A stretch of 64,000 nucleotides of DNA. Origin: Rubritalea squalenifaciens DSM 18772. Lineage in GTDB: Bacteria; Verrucomicrobiota; Verrucomicrobiia; Verrucomicrobiales; Akkermansiaceae. Below are positions 9,241-17,642 of this stretch, one piece after another. Position numbers and translations under genes: made by a program. Location: positions 434,001-498,000 of the forward strand of contig NZ_FQYR01000005.1 of the NCBI RefSeq assembly GCF_900141815.1, read 5' to 3'. How positions within the stretch are numbered: position 1 is the stretch's first letter; each line of letters starts with the position of its first letter. The notes beneath the pieces are model-generated. The model ran no database searches. It had not been told where the DNA came from and was given only the letters and a program-made list of their open reading frames with translations.

Positions 9241-10407
9241 ATGACGCCTAAGCAGTCAGCTTTTGCAGACCGACGCAATGGAATTTTTCTTTGTGTAGCT
9301 GCTGCTGGACTCATTGTACTAGGTTTGGTGATGCTTGCTTCGGTGAGTGTCTGGATGGAAGATGATGGCCAGCAATATTCGCATCTCAGAAAGCAGAGTA
9401 TGTGGATGCTGGTTGGAGTCGTCGGAGCCACGACTCTGGCGATGATTGACTATCGAAGATTCAGAAAATGGATTGTACCCCTGTACGGGTTTGCGACTCT
9501 TCTTCTGATTCTTTGTTACGTGCCGGGTATTGCCCGTGAAATTAAAGGGGAATCTCGCTGGATTGTTGTGCCTCTAGTAGGGCAGTTTCAGCCATCTGAG
9601 GTTGCGAAGATAGCGATTATGATGGGCCTTGCGGCTTGGTTCGCCCATCACCAAGCTGAGACTCGCAAGTTCTGGAAGGGCTTTGCTATTCCGATGGCCA
9701 TTTTAGCGGTGCCTATTCTGTTGATCTTCTTTGAAAAAGATATGGGTACGGCGGCTGGCTTAGGTGCCGCAGGTGTTGCCTTATTGTTTATTGCCGGTAC
9801 GCGTCTCCGCTACTTGATACCGAGTTGCGGTGTGGCGCTGGCTGGTTTCTATGTGCTGGTTCGTATGAATGAGAACCGATGGAACCGCATCATGGCGTTT
9901 TTAGATCTGGAGGAACACAAGCTTGGGTATGGTTTCCAGCAATGGCGTGCACTTTTGGCCTTTGGTAACGGAGGGGTCGAAGGTCTGGGGCTTGGTAATG
10001 GTGCTGAGAAGCATGGCTACCTCCCAGAGGCACACAACGACTTTATCTTTCCAGTGATTGGTGAAGAGCTAGGTCTCTGGTTTGCACTCGGAGTCGTCTT
10101 TTGCTTCGTCATGATTACGGTTTATGGAATCGCCATCGCGGTTCGTGCTCCTGACGTTTTTGGTCGCTTGCTGGCAATTGGCCTCACATGTGCGATAGTG
10201 ATTCCAGCAATGATGAATATTGGCGTGACTACGGCCGTGCTGCCGAACACCGGATTGCCTCTTCCCTTTGTCAGTTACGGGGGAACTAACCTGGTGTTCA
10301 CGATGGCGGCTTTAGGTTTGTTGGTGAGTATTCACCGGCAAAGTTATGGTGGTAGAAAAGAGCATGCCAAACTCCTTGCTGAGAAAAAGCACTGTATTCG
10401 TTTGTGA
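9241..10407 (+). CDS. ftsW: FtsW-type SEDS peptidoglycan polymerase
   Basis: A 388-residue polytopic protein of the FtsW/RodA/SpoVE family, which polymerises lipid II into glycan strands together with a class B PBP. Family signatures visible include QPSEVAKIA, FFEKDMGTAAGLG, GLGLGNGAEKHGYLPEAHND, FIFPVIGEELG and the C-terminal GLPLPFVSYGGTNLV. About ten hydrophobic helices are present. Because the same operon encodes the division PBP and MurD/MraY, FtsW is preferred over RodA. The stop overlaps the GTG start of the next gene by 4 bp. Confidence 0.94.
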   Translation: MTPKQSAFADRRNGIFLCVAAAGLIVLGLVMLASVSVWMEDDGQQYSHLRKQSMWMLVGVVGATTLAMIDYRRFRKWIVPLYGFATLLLILCYVPGIAREIKGESRWIVVPLVGQFQPSEVAKIAIMMGLAAWFAHHQAETRKFWKGFAIPMAILAVPILLIFFEKDMGTAAGLGAAGVALLFIAGTRLRYLIPSCGVALAGFYVLVRMNENRWNRIMAFLDLEEHKLGYGFQQWRALLAFGNGGVEGLGLGNGAEKHGYLPEAHNDFIFPVIGEELGLWFALGVVFCFVMITVYGIAIAVRAPDVFGRLLAIGLTCAIVIPAMMNIGVTTAVLPNTGLPLPFVSYGGTNLVFTMAALGLLVSIHRQSYGGRKEHAKLLAEKKHCIRL

Positions 10408-10931
10408 AGACCTGTTCCTTGATTATTAGCCTCGTACTTGCCTGCTTGCTTGCGTCATGCACTGTGCAGGATGCGAACCCCAGAGTGGTCATAGCAGGAG
10501 GTCATGTCTCTGAAGAAAAGTTGGAGAGTGAGCTATTTTCCAAGGTGAACTCCGAGCGTCTGTCTCGTGGATTGCCGGCTCTATACCGGAGTCGAGGACT
10601 CGATCTCTTGGCTCAACAGCACAGTGACCGTATGGCGGCTAAAGCGAATTCCAGTGGTAGAATAGCTATCAGCCATGATGGTTTTGCCGAGCGAGCCAGT
10701 ATTGCTCGAGACGAGCTGGGTTATCATAGGACGGCAGAAAATGTGGGAGTGAGTGCGGGGCTACGTGAGGTGAATCTTATCGCAACATCTTTGGTGGATG
10801 GCTGGATGGACTCCAGAGGTCACCGGAAGAATATTTTAGCCAACTATCGGTATGCAGGAATCGCTGTCAGGACTGCCAGCCATGGAAGAGGAGTCTACGT
10901 GACCCAGATGTTTGGTAGTGTAGGCAGGTGA
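10404..10931 (+). CDS. CAP (SCP/PR1)-domain lipoprotein
   Basis: A 175-residue secreted protein starting at GTG (GTGA overlap with the ftsW stop). It has a type II signal peptide with lipobox LLASC (C19), then one CAP/SCP domain (about residues 40-172) with LFSKVNSERLSRGLPAL, SHDGFAERA, TAENVG and DGWMDSRGHRKNIL. Bacterial CAP-domain proteins of this YkwD type are widespread but their activity is mostly unknown. Co-translation with ftsW suggests an envelope or cell-wall role, which is an inference. It closes the dcw operon here: the next gene is on the other strand. Confidence 0.85.
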   Translation: MKTCSLIISLVLACLLASCTVQDANPRVVIAGGHVSEEKLESELFSKVNSERLSRGLPALYRSRGLDLLAQQHSDRMAAKANSSGRIAISHDGFAERASIARDELGYHRTAENVGVSAGLREVNLIATSLVDGWMDSRGHRKNILANYRYAGIAVRTASHGRGVYVTQMFGSVGR

Positions 10932-10950
10932 TTTGGAGCTAAGAGTGCAC

Positions 10951-10983
10951 AAAAAAGCACGCCAAGCAGCATGCCTGGCGTGC
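10951..10983 (-). terminator. Rho-independent terminator of lysC
   Basis: Inverted repeat GCACGCCA (10957-10964) / TGGCGTGC (10976-10983), with an 11-nt loop. Read on the minus strand the stem is followed by six Ts (the As at 10951-10956), so it ends the lysC transcript. No T-run follows on the plus strand, but the hairpin may also help stop the dcw operon. Confidence 0.8.
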
Positions 10984-11010
10984 GTGTAAAGTTGCTCTGA
11001 TTGGGGAAGC

Positions 11011-12237
11011 TTACTTGCTAGGAACTTTGTCGAGTTCGAAGGCTGTGTGGACAGCGCGTGCAGCGTCTTCGATTTGAGTCTCGTCAACAGTAACGGCGAT
11101 TTTGATCTCGGAAGTCGTGATCATGCCAATGTTGATTTGTGCTTCACCGAGAGCTTCAAACATTTTCGCTGCTACACCTGAGTGAGAGCGCATGCCGATG
11201 CCGACACAGGAGAGCTTGGCGATACCGGCCTCCGTTTCGATCTTGCTAGCAGGGAGAGTCGCGATGACTGGCTTGAGAGCTGCCTGAGCTTTGCCAAGGT
11301 CATTGCTGTGCATGGTGAAGGAATGGCGAGCCATGCCATCGTGGGCAATGTTTGAGATGATCATGTCGATGTTGATCTCAGCATCGGCGAGACAGCCAAG
11401 GATGCGAGCGGACATGCCAGGTTCATCCGGAATACCGGTGATGGTGAGACGTGCTTGGGAGCGCTCGATCGAGACGCCGCGAATGACTACAGATTCCATT
11501 TGATCGTGTTCTTCGGTTACTATGGTTCCGGGATTATCGTTGAGTGAGGAGCGAACTTCAAAGATAACTCCGTATTTTTTGGCAAATTCTACAGAACGGG
11601 ATTGCATGACCTTGCTTCCGGAGGAGGCCATTTCAAGCATTTCGTCGTAGGAGATTTCAGGGAGTTTACGTGCGTCCTTCACGACTCGTGGGTCGCAGGT
11701 GTAGACGCCATCAACATCGGTGAGAATTTGGCAGAGGTCTGCTTTGACTGCGGAGGCGACCGCGATGGCTGTAAGGTCTGAGCCGCCACGCCCCAGGGTG
11801 TGGATCAGGTCGTCGTTACGCAGGCCTTGGAAGCCGGCAACGATGACCACCTTTCCTTCGCTGAGGTATTGGTTCATCATGGTCGGATCGATGGAGTCGA
11901 TCTTGCCGCGTGTGTGAGAACCTGTGGTGCGAATGCCAGCTTGTCTGCCTGTGACAGAGGCTGCATCGACACCGAGTTCATGGAGGGCCATGGTGACGAG
12001 GGCGATAGACTGCTGCTCTCCAGTGGAGAGGAGTACATCCATTTCTCGCTCTGCTGGCTCGCCAGTGAGTTCTTTGGCCATGCCGATCAGCTTGTCGGTA
12101 ACGCCGCCCATCGCTGAAACTACGGCAACCACCTGGTTGCCTTCGTCACGAAGCTTTTTGATGCGGTTCGCGACATTGCGAATACGGTCAAGTGAACCTA
12201 CGGAAGTACCGCCATATTTTTGAACGATCAGGGCCAT
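11011..12237 (-). CDS. lysC: Aspartate kinase
   Basis: A 408-residue aspartokinase catalysing ATP-dependent phosphorylation of aspartate, the first step to lysine/DAP, threonine and methionine. The N-terminal amino acid kinase domain begins with KYGGTSVGS (residues 7-15) and contains GFQGLRNDDLIHTLGRGGSDLTA and the DVDGVYTCDP block; two ACT domains follow (about 265-400) and should bind feedback effectors. It is monofunctional, with no homoserine dehydrogenase fusion. It is transcribed alone, with a terminator immediately downstream and 324 bp of non-coding DNA upstream. DAP produced through this pathway feeds the MurE reaction encoded nearby. Confidence 0.95.
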   Translation of the reverse strand: MALIVQKYGGTSVGSLDRIRNVANRIKKLRDEGNQVVAVVSAMGGVTDKLIGMAKELTGEPAEREMDVLLSTGEQQSIALVTMALHELGVDAASVTGRQAGIRTTGSHTRGKIDSIDPTMMNQYLSEGKVVIVAGFQGLRNDDLIHTLGRGGSDLTAIAVASAVKADLCQILTDVDGVYTCDPRVVKDARKLPEISYDEMLEMASSGSKVMQSRSVEFAKKYGVIFEVRSSLNDNPGTIVTEEHDQMESVVIRGVSIERSQARLTITGIPDEPGMSARILGCLADAEINIDMIISNIAHDGMARHSFTMHSNDLGKAQAALKPVIATLPASKIETEAGIAKLSCVGIGMRSHSGVAAKMFEALGEAQINIGMITTSEIKIAVTVDETQIEDAARAVHTAFELDKVPSK

Positions 12238-12561
12238 GGATGAGTCGTGTTTGGAAATCTTTATTCGTCGTCAGCCACCTGAGTTGCGACTGCAGAGGAG
12301 GGCGTAGCGGGAAAATGGAAAGAGGGCAAGTGTTGCTTTTGACTGCATTCCGTGAATTGTGACATCTTAGAGCAAAATGGCGCTAAAACATGACAAGCAA
12401 CCGTTAGCTGTGTGGGCGGAAGTGGCTAAGATGCTTGCGTGCTCTTGAGGTAAGTAGCACATACGAAACGGGATCTGTTGTCCGTGGTGTCATGCCTCGC
12501 TGGTATTCAGGAAGTGCCAGCGGGGCTAAAATTTTCAGCCAACAAGTCTGACAGGCAAGAC
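12238..12561. other. Intergenic region between lysC and the feo operon end
   Basis: No coding frame with protein-like features was found. The part near 12238-12400 should hold the lysC promoter, but no clear -35/-10 pair or lysine riboswitch could be recognised. Near 12495-12525 there is an imperfect hairpin (CCTCGCTGG / CCAGCGGGG, one G-T pair) and near 12544-12563 a small one (AAGTCT / AGACTT); neither has a T-run, so their role as terminator of the feo transcript is uncertain. Confidence 0.4.
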
Positions 12562-12753
12562 TTAGGATTGTTGCTTGGTGACAGTCTTTTGCTTCCGCTT
12601 GGCGAGCATCTTTTTCTTGGCCTTGTCAGACATGAGATTGCATCCGCAGCTGCCGCAGCAGGAAGAGCGCTTGAGGCTCACGTATGCCCGCCAGATGACA
12701 ATGATGACAGCGAGCGCTACGATGATCAGGGCAATGGTGGTCTGTGATGGCAC
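12562..12753 (-). CDS. FeoB-associated Cys-rich membrane protein
   Basis: A 63-residue protein starting at GTG (12753). One hydrophobic helix (about residues 6-21) is followed by a short basic stretch and a cysteine cluster CCGSCGC (about 32-38), then a Lys-rich tail. This layout (single TM, then a Cys-rich knot) matches the small FeoB-associated Cys-rich membrane protein family, and the gene lies 65 bp downstream of feoB on the same strand. A role with FeoB in ferrous iron transport is inferred from family context. No in-frame ATG is available near the start. Confidence 0.75.
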   Translation of the reverse strand: MPSQTTIALIIVALAVIIVIWRAYVSLKRSSCCGSCGCNLMSDKAKKKMLAKRKQKTVTKQQS

Positions 12754-12818
12754 GGATAAAATATCTTGCTTGCTTCAGATTACGCAGGAATGACTCAGGC
12801 GCAACTAGTTTGAGCAAC

Positions 12819-14729
12819 TTAGGAGAAGCCAAGGAGTGAGCCGACTTGGAAGACCAAGAGAGCCGCCAAGTAGGCAAATAGTGACATGCCAACTAATTGG
12901 CCTGCGGCCCATTTCAGTGACTTGGTCTCTCTGTGAACAACGGCAGTAGTCGGTAGGCACTGTAGTGCGTAGATGAAGAAGATCAGGAGGCTAACGAGGG
13001 TGAGAGGTGTATAGATCTTGCTTCCATCGGGCCAGGTGGCTGCAGACAGCTGCTCACGTAGCAGTGTGTCCTGCTCTTCTTCCTCCAGGTCTTCGCTGAT
13101 GGAATAGGAGATCTTGAGGGAGCTAACGAAGACTTCGCGGGCTGCGAATGAGGTGAGAACAGAAGTCGCCGTGCGCCAGTCATAGCCGAGAGGTTTGAAG
13201 GCCGGCTCGATGGTGTGACCCAGCTGGCCCATGTAGGACTCTTCCAGGGCGAGTGCTGGCTCCTCAGCGGCTGGGCTGCCTTCGTCTGGTTTCGGGAAAG
13301 TTTGCAAGGCCCAGAGAATAATGGAGAGAACCAGGATGACGGAGCCAGCCTTCTTCAGGAATGCCCAGGCTCTGTCCAAGACGTGACGGAAGAGGTAGCC
13401 GAGTTGTGGGGCGCGATAAGGAGGAAGCTCTAGCATGAAGTGGCTTTCCACTTCGTCGTCAGGAAGGCGGGTGCGCAAAATGCGTGCAGCGACCAAAGCT
13501 GTTACGATGCCAGCCAGGTAAATGCAGAATAGCAGGAGAGCCTGGGCCGCGCTGCCCTGAGTGGGTAAGAGTAAGGCAATCAGCAGAAAGTAAACCGGGA
13601 GACGCGCTGAACAAGACATCCATGGCGCAATGAGGATGGTAATCAATCTCTCGCGGGCGCTGTCGATGGTGCGGGTCGCCATGACTCCAGGAATGGCGCA
13701 GGCGTGAGCAGATAGCAGGGGCAGGAAGGCCTTACCTGAGAGTCCCGCTTTATTCATGATGCGGTCCATGAGGAACGCAGCTCGCGCCATGTAACCACTG
13801 GATTCAAGAAGACCGATAAAGAAGAAGAGGAGGACGATCTGTGGTAGGAAGATCACAGTGCCGCCGACTCCGGCGATGACTCCATTGACGATCAGGTCGT
13901 TCAGATCACCCTCAGGCATGGAATTGGCTACTGTGTCGCCGAGTGATGCGAAGGCTCCGTCGATGGCATCCATCGGGATGGAAGAGAAAGAGAAGATCGA
14001 CCAGAAGACGATAAGCATGATGGAAATGAGTGCAGCCCAGCCCGTGAATGGGTGGAGCAGATACTCATCCAGCTTGTCGCTGAGTGTGAGAGTGTCGTTG
14101 CTTTCACGGCGAGCCGCCTCGTTACAGATGGTCTGGATAAAGGCGGTTCGGGCGTGCTGGCGCTCGAGGTCGGTGCCTGTGGTTTGCCAACGAGTCTCAG
14201 GTATCGCTGGAGCTGGAAGGCGCAGGGCTTGCTTCAGTTCGACGATGCCTTTGCCTTTGTTGGCCTGGATGGGGACGACCGGTACACCAAGTTCCTCGGA
14301 AAGGATAGTGGGATCGAGATGGATACCTCGTGACTCTGCCACATCGACCATATTGAGGGCGATGACGACAGGGTGACCGAGTTCGATGACTTCGAGAGCG
14401 AGGTTGAGATGGCGCTCTAGAGCAGAGGCGTCCAAGACACAGACGGTGATTTCCGGTGCGGGCTGGTCAGCAATGTCTCCGCTCAGGAAATCACGGGTGA
14501 CTTTCTCATCAGGAGAGTTGGGATCCAGTGAATAGCAACCGGGTAAATCGATGAGGTTGATCTTGCGCCCGTGGGTATTACGGAAAGTTCCCGTTTTGAG
14601 ATTTACAGTGACGCCGGCGTAATTCCCAGTTTTCTGGTTTTCGCCTGTCAGGGCGTTGAAAAGCGTTGTTTTACCACTGTTTGGATTACCGACGAGGGCA
14701 ACGGTGTGTTGCTCAGGTGTGGAAGACAT
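12819..14729 (-). CDS. feoB: Ferrous iron transport protein B (FeoB)
   Basis: Membrane transporter for Fe2+, with an N-terminal GTPase-like G domain: G1 GNPNSGKTT (about 14-22), G3 DLPGCYS, G4 NMVD. The following polytopic part has the two Gate/Nucleoside-recognition regions, including MARAAFLMDRIM, HACAIPGVMATRT and FAAREVFVSS. The 636-residue length from ATG 14729 is at the short end of the family. A TTG six bases upstream (14735) is an alternative start; ATG was preferred. It is preceded by feoA and followed by the small Cys-rich protein, a normal feo operon. Confidence 0.95.
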   Translation of the reverse strand: MSSTPEQHTVALVGNPNSGKTTLFNALTGENQKTGNYAGVTVNLKTGTFRNTHGRKINLIDLPGCYSLDPNSPDEKVTRDFLSGDIADQPAPEITVCVLDASALERHLNLALEVIELGHPVVIALNMVDVAESRGIHLDPTILSEELGVPVVPIQANKGKGIVELKQALRLPAPAIPETRWQTTGTDLERQHARTAFIQTICNEAARRESNDTLTLSDKLDEYLLHPFTGWAALISIMLIVFWSIFSFSSIPMDAIDGAFASLGDTVANSMPEGDLNDLIVNGVIAGVGGTVIFLPQIVLLFFFIGLLESSGYMARAAFLMDRIMNKAGLSGKAFLPLLSAHACAIPGVMATRTIDSARERLITILIAPWMSCSARLPVYFLLIALLLPTQGSAAQALLLFCIYLAGIVTALVAARILRTRLPDDEVESHFMLELPPYRAPQLGYLFRHVLDRAWAFLKKAGSVILVLSIILWALQTFPKPDEGSPAAEEPALALEESYMGQLGHTIEPAFKPLGYDWRTATSVLTSFAAREVFVSSLKISYSISEDLEEEEQDTLLREQLSAATWPDGSKIYTPLTLVSLLIFFIYALQCLPTTAVVHRETKSLKWAAGQLVGMSLFAYLAALLVFQVGSLLGFS

Positions 14730-14747
14730 GGTCAAAGTCCGTCTTGA

Positions 14748-14957
14748 TTAAGCTGGGCAGACTAGAATCTGGTCTGCGAGTTTGCGATTGAGTGCCATTT
14801 TAGTGCCGCATACGGAGCAAAGCAGAGTGCGGCCATTGGAGAGCTTTTTGACTTCCATGGTTTCACAGAAGCCCATGCTGCGGAGGCGTTGGCAAGATGC
14901 CCCATTCAAGTGACTGATACGGAATGAACAGCCTACGCTGGCCTGACTAAGTGTCAT
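14748..14957 (-). CDS. feoA: Ferrous iron transport protein A (FeoA)
   Basis: A 69-residue SH3-like FeoA domain protein: MTLSQASVGCSF..., RLRSMGFCETMEV and KMALNRKLADQILV align with the FeoA fold, which is thought to bind FeoB on the cytoplasmic side. The frame is open further upstream (to 15062), but ATG 14957 gives the normal FeoA length and start. The stop lies 18 bp before feoB. Four cysteines (GC, SC, FC, SVCG) are more than usual for FeoA. No convincing Fur box was recognised in the 188 bp between here and the divergent gene at 15146. Confidence 0.9.
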   Translation of the reverse strand: MTLSQASVGCSFRISHLNGASCQRLRSMGFCETMEVKKLSNGRTLLCSVCGTKMALNRKLADQILVCPA

Positions 14958-15145
14958 GGCTGAGTCGGCTTCGAGTTCGTGTGCGATGTCCGTAATGTTC
15001 ACGTGGATACAGTTAATGTAGTTGAGATTCGTTTGCAATAAGAAAAAGGGTCTAAAAGACAAACTTTCAGAGCTATACGTGAAATCGGTGGTTAGATTGC
15101 GATAATTTTTATTTTCTGATGGTCACGCTATGCTAGATTTTCTGC

Positions 15146-16597
15146 ATGAATAGATGGATTTTGGCGGTGTGGGTGTTCCTCGTGTGTGGATTCGCCACGG
15201 CAAATGAGCAGGAGGAGAAGAGTCTTTTTGGCAAAAACTCGGGTGAGAGTTTTGAGGGCAAAGTGGTCGTTCTCAAAGTTGGGGAGGATTCTTTGGTGAA
15301 TACCTATGCCTTCAAGTACTGGAAGAAAGTCCTGAAGCGGGCGGATGAAGAGAAGGCCAAGGCGGTGATTTTTGATTTGGATACACCTGGCGGGCTGGCG
15401 TTTGACACGGCAGATCTGATCACGCAGGTGCTTCCGGAAGTGAAGGTGAAGACGATTGCCTTTGTGAATACGGATGCAATCAGCGCGGGATCCATGGTGG
15501 CCTTTGGTTGTGACAAAATTTATATGCACCCCAGAGGATCTATTGGAGCTACAGGCTTGATATCTGGATCAGGTGCGGAAATTGAGCCGGTTATGCGAGC
15601 CAAGCTGGAGTCAGTATTTGCCTCTTACGTCAAGATTGTGGCCAAGGAGAAAGGGAGAAATGCTGATGTGATGAAGGCCATGATGTTCAAGGACAAGGCC
15701 TACTCTTTCGCGGGGGGTAAAGTAGTCGTGGAAGAGGGGGATCTCCTGACTTTGACTGGAGATGAAGCTGTCTTGATGCATGAAGGTAAGCCTCTGTTGG
15801 CGGACGGCATTTGCGAGGATCTGCTTGCCGTGCTGGCCAAAGAGAATTTAGCCCAGAGTGATGTGGTGGTGGCTGAGCCGACAGGCTTCGAGGCTTTTGC
15901 CTACTGGGTTGCTAAATTTTCCGCCCTTCTTATCGCCGTGGGCTTGATGGGAGCCTTTTTGGAAATGAAGACTCCAGGTTTCGGGATCTTTGGTGGGATT
16001 GCTATTCTGGCCTTTACTGTGTTCTTCCTGGGTAACCATGTGGCGGATAATTTGGCAGGTTATGAGCTGGCAGCCTTGTTTGCCGTGGGATTGATTCTCG
16101 TCATCCTGGAGTTCTTGGTGATTCCCGGAACCTTCTTTGCCGGGGCAGTTGGGGTGGTGATGATGCTTTCCGCCTTGCTGATTGCCATGGTAGACAGAGA
16201 TAGCTTTGAGGGATTTGATACGGACAAGGGACTCATCACACTGACCTCTCTGATCGGGTGGCCTATTATTTTTCTGGCCATCGGTTTGGCTGGTTCCACT
16301 TTGTTGGTGACTCTGTTCATGCGCTTTTTGCCTAGTGTTCCACTTTACAATAGCTTGGCGGTGAATGCTGAGTTGAAGCGAGGCACAGGTATTGAGAAAG
16401 GTGAAGGAGAAGAGTCGGTCCTACTTGGTGTTGAAGGGGTCGCGGAAACAGAGCTTCGCCCTGTTGGTAGAGCGAAGATCAATGGAAAGTTGTTAGAGGT
16501 AGTGTCTGACGTCGGATTCATTCCGGCAGGTGCCAAAATTGTCGTAACGTCCGAAGACGGTATGCGTATAATCGTAGAGGAGATCAAAGAAGCATGA
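15146..16597 (+). CDS. NfeD-family membrane-bound serine protease (ClpP class)
   Basis: A 483-residue protein: signal peptide (about 1-19), a ClpP/crotonase-like protease domain (about 38-235) with DLDTPGGL and NTDAISAGS around the likely nucleophile S113, then four to five transmembrane helices (about 245-400) and a C-terminal NfeD OB-fold (about 420-483). This is the long NfeD1b/STOPP architecture, usually paired with an SPFH/stomatin partner; no such partner is adjacent. The stop overlaps the downstream sigma factor ATG (ATGA), so the two are translationally coupled. The protease role is known for archaeal relatives; the substrate here is unknown. Confidence 0.88.
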   Translation: MNRWILAVWVFLVCGFATANEQEEKSLFGKNSGESFEGKVVVLKVGEDSLVNTYAFKYWKKVLKRADEEKAKAVIFDLDTPGGLAFDTADLITQVLPEVKVKTIAFVNTDAISAGSMVAFGCDKIYMHPRGSIGATGLISGSGAEIEPVMRAKLESVFASYVKIVAKEKGRNADVMKAMMFKDKAYSFAGGKVVVEEGDLLTLTGDEAVLMHEGKPLLADGICEDLLAVLAKENLAQSDVVVAEPTGFEAFAYWVAKFSALLIAVGLMGAFLEMKTPGFGIFGGIAILAFTVFFLGNHVADNLAGYELAALFAVGLILVILEFLVIPGTFFAGAVGVVMMLSALLIAMVDRDSFEGFDTDKGLITLTSLIGWPIIFLAIGLAGSTLLVTLFMRFLPSVPLYNSLAVNAELKRGTGIEKGEGEESVLLGVEGVAETELRPVGRAKINGKLLEVVSDVGFIPAGAKIVVTSEDGMRIIVEEIKEA

Positions 16598-17310
16598 CGA
16601 CAGCAGAAGGTAATAGCACATTCCAACCCACGCGCTGGACTCTGGTTCAGCGAGTCAAAGACGCCTGTGCGGGCGAAGCCCAGGAGGCGCTCAATGAACT
16701 CTGTGGGATGTACTGGAAGCCGCTCTATGCTTATGCCAGAGGTTATGGCAGATCGATGGAGGATGCCGAGGATGTGGTGCAGGGCTTCATGGCGAAAGGT
16801 GTAGAGAAAGCTCTCTTTGCGGCTGCTGATAGAGAGAAGGGCAAGATGCGCACCTTCCTACTTACCGCGTTCAAGCGCTACTTGAGAGATGAGCATGCAA
16901 AGTCGATTGCCGTCAAAAGAGGTGAGGGCAAGGTCGATACCATGGACATCGCCGCTGAGGAGGCGCGTTGGGAAGATAGTGATGCGGAAGATCCTACCCT
17001 GAGCTTTGACAAGCGCTGGGCGCTTATCGTGGTCGAAAGTGCTCGAGAGCAATTGCGCAAAAAATATTACCGCGAAGGTAAGGAGGATTTCTACGAAGCA
17101 CTGGCACAATGTCTCACGGGTGAGTTGGACGGAGGTTATCAGGAAGTGGCGGACCAGTTAGGGGTATCGCTTTCTTCTGTGAAGGTGGGGGTTCACCGGA
17201 TGCGTAAACGCTTCGGTGAAATGCTGAGGGCGGAGATTTTGGAAACCATTGGTGAAGGTGAAGATCCTGATGATGAGCTGAAGTATCTCATCGCGGTGCT
17301 TTCCGATTAG
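16594..17310 (+). CDS. ECF-like RNA polymerase sigma factor, Planctomycete/Verrucomicrobium type
   Basis: A 238-residue protein with region 2-like sequence (about 33-95: LNELCGMYWKPLYAYARGYG, EDAEDVVQGFM) and a C-terminal region 4 helix-turn-helix (about 180-215: YQEVADQLGVSLSSVKVGVHRMRKRF). The N-terminal TRWTLVQRV opening and a long 2-4 linker are typical of an expanded ECF-like group in Planctomycetes and Verrucomicrobia. No anti-sigma gene is adjacent; instead it is translationally coupled to the NfeD protease, and the next gene downstream (332 bp) is a giant pseudopilin-like protein that could be a target. Confidence 0.85.
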   Translation: MTTAEGNSTFQPTRWTLVQRVKDACAGEAQEALNELCGMYWKPLYAYARGYGRSMEDAEDVVQGFMAKGVEKALFAAADREKGKMRTFLLTAFKRYLRDEHAKSIAVKRGEGKVDTMDIAAEEARWEDSDAEDPTLSFDKRWALIVVESAREQLRKKYYREGKEDFYEALAQCLTGELDGGYQEVADQLGVSLSSVKVGVHRMRKRFGEMLRAEILETIGEGEDPDDELKYLIAVLSD

Positions 17311-17642
17311 TCATAGACTTGCTTGGCTAATGGTGGCGTCTTGCTTTGTGCTTAAATAGAGGATGGTATGGTGTCGTCCGGTTCCTTTTTGGGTCCGGTG
17401 TAAATGCTTTCAGGTGTTTTGACTGAGAGTGATTGGGTGAGTACGTTGTACGTACCAATGATTAATAGGGCTCTCAGTGTATTTTTCATTTTTCAGGGGA
17501 ATGTATGTATCATGTGATTTCATGATGCTTCTAAAGCAACTACAGAAACCGAGGTGAATTGTTGCAAGTGAGGGTTCAAAATACGCAATTCGTCTAATTC
17601 CTCAGTCATGACTGAGGAATTTGGCTAAAAGCTCTAATCCAC
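17311..17642 (+). other. 332-bp intergenic leader of the pseudopilin-like gene
   Basis: No coding frame. It is more AT-rich than the flanking genes and ends in a perfect 26-bp palindrome (annotated separately) 22 bp before the next ATG. A Shine-Dalgarno sequence ahead of 17643 is not evident. The promoter of the following gene is expected here, but no consensus elements could be assigned. Confidence 0.5.
17596..17621. promoter_or_regulatory. Perfect 26-bp palindrome, candidate operator or leader hairpin
   Basis: Two 13-bp half sites (AATTCCTCAGTCA / TGACTGAGGAATT) are exact reverse complements with no spacer. It lies 21 bp upstream of the ATG at 17643. In RNA it could form an 11-bp stem with a CATG loop; no T-run follows, so a terminator is unlikely. 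A dimeric regulator site is the simplest reading. Confidence 0.6.

Noticed and set aside
12238-12480. Possible lysine riboswitch ahead of lysC
   Set aside because: The conserved core sequences of the lysine riboswitch were not recognisable; no adjoining terminator/antiterminator was seen.
12495-12563. Hairpins after the FeoB-associated gene as a terminator
   Set aside because: Imperfect stems without a T-run on the minus strand; left as unassigned.
14958-15145. Fur box between feoA and the NfeD gene
   Set aside because: Only a loose AT-rich match (GATAATTTTTATT); not symmetrical enough to claim.
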